Source: Phlebiopsis flavidoalba (lineage: Eukaryota > Basidiomycota > Agaricomycetes > Polyporales > Phanerochaetaceae). Taken from it: a DNA stretch of 15,442 nt. The stretch lies in NCBI GenBank assembly GCA_035772785.1, contig JAOCPU010000122.1, positions 1-15,442 of the forward strand. Reading direction: 5' to 3'. A model generated the notes under the pieces. That model was not told the origin of the DNA, searched no databases, and was given only the letters and a program-made list of their open reading frames with translations. The position numbers and the translations under genes are program-made. Below are positions 9,591 through 15,442 of the stretch, in pieces (the stretch's first letter is position 1; each line of letters begins with the position of its first letter).

Positions 9591-10921
9591 GCCGTTATAT
9601 ATAACGGGACTATCTTTCTAACAGCCTGCATTGCATTATTGGGCTTGGGCTCAGTGGCAGCCGTAATGCCCTGTATTCTAGAATGGGGGGTCAAAACCAA
9701 TGTTGTAGCCATCACTCAGGGCATCCTAAACATACCAGAATGGTATGTTTTGATGGAGAACTGGAGGAGCTATTCGCAAAATACATTTTTGGAGCCGACT
9801 CTTTTTTCGCAAAATAAGCGCCCAAATGCGGGAAAGTGCGGCTGGTTCCTGGGCCAGGCCCAGGGGCTGCCACTTGCCTGATTTGGCTCAGAATTGATGG
9901 CAATCCGCTTCCCATCAATTCCGCTTTTGGGCTGCATTTGGGGTTGCTCCCCAGCTTCTCCCTTGCTTATTTAGGGCGCTGTATTGTAGTTTGAGTACCT
10001 ATGTATGCTTAGAACATGCTCACCGAACAGAATTCTCATATTTGGCCTGTCAGGGGTGCTACCAATATAATCCGATTTTATTTCGCTTTTTTCGCGATTT
10101 TCAAATAGGATACCCTGGGTTCCCCTGCATTCCCCTGGCCTTGCTGCTTCTCGTTTAAGCTCATATATGATCCCTGAGTATGCCCATAACATAGGAACAT
10201 CATCTGACACATTCCCATTATCCTGGGAATTGTTTCGAATTTTCTGGTATTTTTCGAAATCTGGGGGGTCTGGGCATTGCTTCCTATTGATTGGGAATTG
10301 TTCCGAGCATTTCCCCCATGTATCTACACCATATTAGAGTATTTCCACCATGTAGATCAAAGGACTTAACATGATATGCATGTTTTGCAACATATTTTTG
10401 CGGAATTGATGGCTACTTCCCCTATACCCCCCAGATCAATAATATACTATTCTGAGCGGATGAAAAGTATTCTATGGGTGCCTAGTACATGCAGATAAAT
10501 TGTGGAAGCAAGGGGATGGCTGTAGCTAGTGTGATTTCCCAGATCTTGGTCGATTATCCTGGCGCTTATTTTCGGATTTTAGGGTTAAGCTCAAATCATG
10601 GTATTCCAATACAAATGAAGCTTAGCTGATATCTCCATCGTATTCTACACCCCTGAAAACCCTTATATACAAATTTGCGAAAAGGAGGGAACATGTACAG
10701 GCTGTCAGAGCATAAAAACAGACAGGAAGTTGTATAATTGTACAGAGATTCATGTTAACCCCATGCATTCTCTTGTAACACTAGCACATCTTTCCACTCA
10801 CTTGGGGGATTGATGTAAACTAAATTGTAGCATGTGTGGGAGGTATGTAGGATGTGTTCTACAGCTGGAAATGAATTATCCTGCTCTGTGTGTGAATAGG
10901 TGCACATGTTTTCGCTTTTTT
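9591..10921. other. Non-coding spacer with several palindromes
   Basis: About 1.3 kb, mainly AT-rich, without a credible gene. It contains the perfect palindrome CCGTTATATATAACGG (9592-9607) at the gypsy edge, the inverted repeat AAACATACC/GGTATGTTT near 9728-9750, CCTGGGCC-A-GGCCCAGG near 9848, and GAATTGATGG/CCATCAATTC (9891-9900/9912-9921). AATTGATGGC recurs near 10405, and GGGAATTGTTTCGAA and GGGAATTGTTCCGAG near 10226 and 10290. It may be subtelomeric DNA or an unrecognised non-autonomous element. Confidence 0.5.
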
Positions 10922-10943
10922 AAACCCTTAGGGTTTAGGGGGG
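10922..10943. repeat. Telomere-like seam at the 3' end of the Penelope-like element
   Basis: AAACCC is followed by TTAGGG (10928-10933) and TTTAGGGGGG (10934-10943), exactly where AT-rich spacer gives way to GC-rich structured sequence. On the minus-strand RNA this would be a 3'-terminal CCCCCCTAAACCCTAA. That is the kind of C-rich end that can pair with a G-rich telomeric overhang. The tract is only two repeat units, so chance is possible taken alone. Confidence 0.6.
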
Positions 10944-11003
10944 CGGAGCCCGAGCGAAGCGAGGGCGACGGCGTTGGGTTTGTTAGAGAGAGAGCGCGAG
11001 GGC

Positions 11004-11079
11004 GGCGAGAGTAAAGGGTAGTGACTCGAGGTGAGTCACCGTACACTTTCGACTTGAAGTCTCATCAGTACTCTCAGCC
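11004..11079 (-). ncRNA. Hammerhead ribozyme (type I), candidate
   Basis: On the minus strand the full conserved core is present: CUGAUGA (11062-11068), stem II GACU-UCA-AGUC (11051-11061), and GAAA (11047-11050). Stem III is A-G-x-G-U-A pairing with U-A-C-x-C-U, then a two-base bulge, then GUGACUC/GAGUCAC (11033-11039 with 11021-11027) and a 5-nt loop. The expected cleavage is after CUU at 11014, which satisfies the NUH rule. Stem I is GAGAGUA (11069-11075) with UACUCUC (11007-11013), continued by GGC/GCC past a U bulge. All three helices sit directly on the core as they should. One mismatch in stem III and a CUU rather than GUC site may slow it. Hammerheads are a known component of Penelope-like elements. 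Confidence 0.82.
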
Positions 11080-11096
11080 TGGTACTTATACCTGAC

Positions 11097-11126
11097 TGTC
11101 AAGGGTCCCGGTAGGGACCCTTGACA
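11097..11126. repeat. Perfect 13-bp hairpin next to the ribozyme
   Basis: TGTCAAGGGTCCC (11097-11109) and GGGACCCTTGACA (11114-11126) are exact inverse complements around a GGTA loop. It lies 17 nt from the hammerhead and begins the structured 3' region. It could end transcription, cap a folded RNA, or stall reverse transcription. Confidence 0.9.
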
Positions 11127-11425
11127 CTAGCCTGTAACCGTGATTGGCTGGCTAGACTTAGTAATGCTTGCTGACCGCTGACTCGGCGATGAGTAAGTCA
11201 GTGGAGCAATAACCAATTGAGGCCTTAACGCTATTCGCTAGGCCGGGCGGAGCCCGGCGGCCCTAGACTGTCAGCAAGAAACAGTCAGCATCGGTGATCG
11301 GGGATAAGCCAGCCGATCACGCCGAGGACCGGGCCGTGAGGCCCGGCAGCGCCCGGACATTGCCGAGCGACTAACCACGTGGTAGTCACGTGCCCCGGCG
11401 CTTTGCCACCGACACGGCGCCATGG
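11127..11425 (-). ncRNA. Highly structured 3' untranslated RNA region of the retroelement
   Basis: There is no open frame of note. Successive stems can be seen by eye: CTAGG+CCGGGC (11238-11248) with GCCCGG+CCTAG (11252-11266); GACTGT/ACAGTC (11266-11271/11281-11286); GTGATCGG/CCGATCAC (11294-11301/11313-11320); CCGGGCC-GTGA-GGCCCGG (11329-11346); and CCACGTGG within GACTA/TAGTC near 11370. The word GGGCGGAGCCCG (11245) recurs at 10941. The density of stems suggests a selected RNA fold, possibly for packaging or priming. I do not recognise it as a group I intron, telomerase RNA or any named family. The strand is inferred from the flanking element. Confidence 0.6.
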
Positions 11426-11434
11426 TTTAGCGCC

Positions 11435-11507
11435 GTTAGGGTTTAGCGGTTAGGGTTAGGGGTTAGGGTTAGGGGGCTTAGGGCTTAGGGCTTAGGGTTT
11501 AGGGTTC
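11435..11507. repeat. Degenerate telomeric repeat tract, TTAGGG on +
   Basis: About ten units of TTAGGG and variants: GTTAGGG, TTTAGCGG, GTTAGGGG, then GGGCTTA repeated three times, then GTTTAGGG. It is followed by GGTTCGAACC (11503-11512, palindromic) and the 3' UTR of the reverse transcriptase gene. The G-rich strand points into the antisense of the element, the polarity expected when a telomeric 3' end primes reverse transcription. The mixture of unit types suggests age or sloppy synthesis. It could instead be a built-in C-rich tract of the RNA. Confidence 0.88.
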
Positions 11508-11557
11508 GAACCTATCCAAAGCAGCCTTTCCTAAGGAGCCTAAGCCCCCACATTACT

Positions 11558-12205
11558 TTAGTGCCATTCATCCAAGTAGCCTTCAACGATATCTTCGTTG
11601 TCGGCTGTAGCTAGGACGGACTTTTTCCAGCGTGAACTGAGATCAGCAAGGTTTTTGTTACGCTTGCGTGATACAATCCACTCACGTTGATGATAACCAA
11701 CGGATCTAATATCCAGAACGTGCTCCACCTCAAGGGCATTCCCAAAGCGAACCGGCTTCAGTCGTCCGGTCGGAATCAGGTTACCCATACGCCACTCCTG
11801 TGGGAGTGGGTCCGCATTGGCAACGAACGGCGTTTCCGCCCGCAGAGGAGTTGGGACCGGACCCTGTTCGAAAGGATCCAGATACTCCAGAGAAGATTCG
11901 CGTTCCATTATCGAGCCATGCTCACTTGGGGCAGCGGGCTCGGGCGAGTGACCCCAAAGTGGCGATGAATTCCCGGTAGGGTTTCTACGCACACCGGCAG
12001 GGGCCAGCACGCCAATAACGGGCGACGAACCAAGCTCTGAGCCAGAACCGTCCTCTGTGGTCATGGCCGGGATTGAGAGCCCCCGGACTTCCACCACGTG
12101 GGACGACGCGGACGACGGGAGAAACCCGAAACGTTCCAGACTGAACTGTACCAGCTCAGCCTCAGGCGATCCCCGAGGAGCGAGCTGGCGGGCCCAGGCC
12201 AGCAA
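11558..12205 (-). other. C-terminal extension of the retroelement protein, unknown function
   Basis: This is the longest undamaged stretch of the element, read in one frame to its stop. The first half is Ser/Pro/Glu-rich and looks disordered. The end is basic and more compact (GYHQREWIVSRKRNKNLADL). Just upstream, in another frame, LKSHFNPAWSAFNVHELG precedes it and looks conserved. EN-minus PLEs carry C-terminal domains of unclear role; nothing here resembles a nuclease. A role in telomere or nucleic-acid contact is a guess. Confidence 0.6.
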
Positions 12206-14214
12206 CGGAGGCGGGACCCGCAGAGCTCCCAGAGGGAGATGCGCGCTCGCCGCCGTGTTCTAGATATCGTCTCCGACGCTCATTTTCCTCCAGTATATGG
12301 AGGCCTGAGAGCCAAGATTCAACAACGATACGTCCTAGTTCATGGACGTTGAACGCACTCCAAGCCGGGTTGAAATGGGACTTGAGAACTAACACTTCAC
12401 GGGCCCTTGATGCCACACCAAGGCGGTTTACCCAGCGAGAGACGTAATTTTCTCGAGCCCCACTTACGAACGAGGTCGGTGTGGGTATCCACGTGCAACA
12501 TAAAGACCCGTCAAGTCAGTAATTGCGTCTGCGTAGTGATCAGGTTTACTACTCAGCGTGGCCAGCCTAGACATCTCACCGACGAAAGTTCCGCGCTTTA
12601 CGTCTTTGGGATGGTGAGATGCCCAGGGAATGCGTTCACGATGGTTTAACGGTTTACGGTAGGGTTTGTGCTCGACTCGCCGTGTCAGAGGATCTAAGTA
12701 TACAAACATGTCCAGGAATGGTGTGTGCCATTCCGAAACCGACCCATTCGATTTCGACGCCTTCATACACAACTTGTTGTGCAAGCAACATCGCTGCCTC
12801 CGCCGTAGGGGCGTAGACAATGCCAAGAAGGTCATCGATTCGGTTAAGGTACCGTCCGAAGAATGCGAAAGCGGACTTGAGTGGTTCCTCGTTAAGAATA
12901 CGATTTTCGAAGTACGAACCATAAAGGTTCGCGAGATCTGGTGAACAGGCAATGCCCATCGCCAGTCCGTTGACTTGCTCCGCGTATTCTTCGCCGAACT
13001 TTATTATTAACTGCGTATTAGCTAGTTGCATACAGCGGAGAAACATATGACGTTCCTCCGGAGACTTGTTTACACCCTATCGCATCAAGCCACATCTTGC
13101 TTACTTTAGCGATGCATGAACGTAGGGGAACGTTAGGGGTAGAATGCGACAATGTCACCGCTAACGATCCAAGCCTTTCGTGAATGCTCTAATTGCAGTC
13201 CGCTCAATTTCTGTGCAAGGTCTTTGGAACCATGCAGAACGATATGGTTGCTGTGCAACCAAAGGTTTGAGCTGTTTAGAAACATAAGTGGCAGCCGGGG
13301 CCTGTGCGTTGGAATGGCACGGCACGATTGGGCGCATCTTTACCGGTTTCTTATGCATCTTTGGGATGCCATAGAACTCCGGCAACGCTGACCGAGCGTG
13401 AGGATCAACCTCCTCCGACGGGACTTTACTACCGATGAATGTTGCCAGCTGTTTGTCCCCCGAGCTGCGTCTCAGCAAAAAGACTTAGCTCCTGAACAGC
13501 CTCATGTTTCCGATCCATAATAAGATCTGATTCAGCTTCGGTGATATGACGATATGCCGAGGGATCGTTCCAAAGCTTACGCGTATTCTCTACGAACCAT
13601 GCCTTAGTGATTACCGCTACACCGAGGGGTTTTTTGTCCGTATGCGACACCATATACTGGTGCGCCTCCAGATAGGACTGAAGACGGTCAAATTCGACGA
13701 GCCTATGACGACGCTCATCGCTTTTCAACGTGGGCATGACCTCACTCAAAAAACGAGAAATATATCGGTCACCAGCGTCGAGACCGTCCTCAAAATAGTC
13801 AGCGGTCTCGCCCGAGAACTCGGGGGTCTCGTGCGGGACTTCGTAATCTGGGTCGTAGTCGCGTTCTTTGCTGTCTCCTCGCGCGCTTTCTTAGTATCGT
13901 GATGAAAACGCCACCTTAAGCGTAACTTAAAGTTGTTTCCAAGCCTCGGTCACACGCGTTGCAGAAGGCGATGAATACAACATATATTTTAGAGACGCAG
14001 ATAGGTGTACAGCAAGATGATCAGGTAAAAAAAACTCCCGGCCCAACGAAAAACGCGCGAACGAAACTCGCAGGCCTGCCTTACGTCGGCGGGCACACGT
14101 TCGTGCAGTAGGGCGATAGCTGTGGGAGCAGGTACCATTAGTATTTCGTTCTTCCGGATACGAGAGGGGATTCACGTTACGACCATACGAGCGGCGCGAC
14201 GGATATGCGCGCAA
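11558..14214 (-). pseudogene. Penelope-like reverse transcriptase, Coprina-like, endonuclease absent
   Basis: This is the polymerase ORF of a Penelope-like element. Along the minus strand: LKYMLYSS and FKLRLRWRF (about 13990-13900), an acidic linker, then fingers with TDKKPLGVAVITKAW (about 13620). The PLE signature YGIPKMHKKPVKMRPIV is at 13323-13376. Motif A is GDIVAFYP (13136-13159, catalytic Asp codon 13154-13156), motif B QVNGLAMGIACSPDLANLY (12921-12977), and motif C RIDDLLGIV (IDD 12831-12839). The thumb has VEHKPYRKPLNHRERIPW and GEMSRLATLSS (about 12480-12712). The last 215 codons (12205-11558) are open and end at a TGA/TAA/TAG-type stop, with no GIY-YIG or other nuclease motif. At least six frame changes break the rest, for example an extra C after FYP that puts TAA in frame. 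The original start is uncertain; an ATG is at 14212-14214. Confidence 0.9.
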
Positions 14215-14224
14215 CGAGGTCGTT

Positions 14225-15390
14225 CTAACGACCGGACTTCCCCTTCTTCGCTCCAGAAGCAGCTTGCTTCTGGTTGGCCTTGATACTCGGTACCGAGCGA
14301 GCCTTTCTCCTTCTTACTTGCGGGAGCCCTGTGAGGAAGGGCGTGCCAAACTTGAGGATGGCCCGGGGGCGTTTTGAGGCGCCTTGTTGCCCTTGCCTTT
14401 TTTTCGGCTTGAGACTTCGCCGCCTTTTTCGCCCTAAAGCGACGTTAGAACGTGAGTTGAGGGGGGGTTCGAGGGACATGGGACGGACCTACGTTTTGCG
14501 TGGGAGTTCGAGCCTTTGCGAAGCTCGTCCACGGTCTTGCGCAACTCCGCAAGTTGCTCTTCGGTCGTCGGTGCTTCGTGCATCTCGACGTCGGCCGCGT
14601 CCTTGAGCCCCTTTTTTCTTGGCAGTCTTCTTTGCCGCCTCGCGAATTACCTTGTTCTCTGGAGGAGAACGCAAGTGGTCGGACGAGGCGTGAGACGCCG
14701 GTGATCATGCGGTCGCGCAGTTTCACCATGGGCTCGTAGGTGGCCCACCCCGTGATCTTGGGATTCCCGTTACCGTCGATCTCGTCACCGAAGACCGGGT
14801 ACTTGTAACGGGGTTCCAAGACCTTCCGCCCAGTGCATCGAGACGACGCGCAATGAGCGGGGGAATGGAGGCCTCAGCTTTGAGCTGTCCCTCGAAGAAC
14901 GCACACTCCTTTCTCTTGGTAGAGATAAAGTTGTCGAGTACGGCAAGTTGGAACTTGCCGTACTCAGTGCGTGGGGCGGCCATAAGGGCGGACGCATCAC
15001 CGTCGCCCTCGAGGAACGCCTTCGAGAGTTGCAAAAAAAGACGGTTCGCCTTACCGCCCAGGCTTGGGGGTAAGGTTCCTGCCGCCTTGTGCTGCTCCAA
15101 CTTCGCGAGCTGGCCCTTGATCTCGACGAACCTGCCGGCTCGATCGTAGACCTCGCGTAAGGGTAAGCGGAGGACCTCGCGGTATAGTCGATGGGGGATC
15201 GTCGAAAGACGTCGTCAAACGAACGTGCTAAGCCGAGGGCGGCTTTCGCGACGCTCGTCTGATGGCTCCCAGTCGCGTGGTCATTCGCGCGAGAGACGTG
15301 GCGACCGGAGGCAGCGGGGTGAAGGGGCCCCGCGTGAAAGGACCGGTGACGCCCCGCGGAGGGACGTAAGCACCTGTGACGTGACGACAT
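14225..15390 (-). pseudogene. ORF1-like region of the Penelope-like element (coiled coil, basic tail)
   Basis: The ATG at 15388-15390 opens a frame that reads VAKAALGLARSFDDVFRRS. It then shifts at a C run near 15195 to YREVLRLPLREVYDRAGRF and IKGQLAKLEQHKAAG. QLSKAFLEGDGDASALMAAP and EPRYKYPVFGDEIDGNGNP (another frame, from about 14819) follow. After ENKVIREAAKKTAKKKG, a shift at AAAAAAGGGG (about 14625) leads to TTEEQLAELRKTVDELRKG, a short heptad coiled coil. A strongly basic tail (RKRRRSLKPKKRQGQQ, SGAKKGKSGR) ends at 14225. The stop lies 11 nt before an ATG for the polymerase frame, so this may be a separate ORF1 with structural or RNA-binding function, or the N-terminus of one long protein. 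The family is not recognised. Confidence 0.65.
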
Positions 15391-15442
15391 AAGTACCGGC
15401 GGCGGGGGGTGTGTTTTTGTTCCTGCTTACGCGTTTGTAAGA
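15391..15442 (-). other. Leader side of the retroelement, cut by the window edge
   Basis: GC-rich sequence upstream of the first ATG of the minus-strand element, running off the window. No telomeric repeat, hammerhead or promoter motif is visible in these 52 bases, so the 5' end of the element lies further right. Confidence 0.4.

Noticed and set aside
11127..11425. Group I intron or telomerase RNA
   Set aside because: No recognisable P/Q/R/S core elements, and no template placed within a pseudoknot, can be seen.
11485..11550. Functional tRNA gene on the minus strand
   Set aside because: The T-arm-like element fits a B box, but there is no anticodon arm and the acceptor spacing is wrong.
13546..13902. 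118-codon + strand frame
   Set aside because: It is antisense to the well-supported reverse transcriptase fingers and linker.

Overview
The window reads as a stack of transposable elements from a filamentous fungus, most likely an Agaricomycete (Basidiomycota). The reasons are fungal-style short introns of about 50-70 nt, a hAT transposase and a Ty3/gypsy pol of fungal type, TTAGGG-type telomeric repeats, and a Penelope-like reverse transcriptase without an endonuclease resembling the Coprina group known from basidiomycete chromosome ends. I see no ordinary host gene. Every transposon gene is broken, mostly by one-base shifts that often fall in homopolymer runs.

Layout. 1-437: a 422-bp hAT-type MITE with 18-bp inverted ends and an 8-bp target duplication (one base lies outside the window). 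About 790-7251: one hAT transposase pseudogene on +. It is split at 1495/4972 by a 3.47-kb DNA element with 46-bp imperfect inverted ends and flanking CTG triplets. 7252-7798: the AT-rich and then palindrome-rich 3' part of the hAT. It abuts, nearly to the base, a minus-strand Ty3/gypsy pol remnant (7799-9590) whose RNase H segment is tandemly duplicated. 9590-10921: non-coding sequence with several palindromes. 10922-15442: a Penelope-like retroelement on the minus strand.

The right-hand 4.5 kb is the most interesting part. Reading along the minus strand there is an ORF1-like region (Lys/Arg-rich with a short coiled coil), a reverse transcriptase with recognisable motifs, and a C-terminal extension without a GIY-YIG signature. 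Then come a CCCTAA-rich tract, about 330 nt of strongly hairpin-forming sequence, a hammerhead ribozyme candidate with a complete conserved core, and a final CCCTAA-like end. On + this reads TTAGGG followed by antisense element starting from its 3' end. That is the orientation expected if a telomeric 3' overhang primed the reverse transcription. The layout matches the published model for telomere-attaching Athena/Coprina elements and Terminons. Two separate telomeric seams (10928-10943 and 11435-11507) suggest either two successive attachments or a telomere-like tract built into the 3' UTR. If this is right, the chromosome end lies, or once lay, beyond the right edge of the window.

From the nesting, the inferred order is: gypsy copy, then hAT arrival next to or inside its integrase gene, then MITE and 3.47-kb element insertion. 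The retroelement attachments at 10.9 kb cannot be placed in that order.
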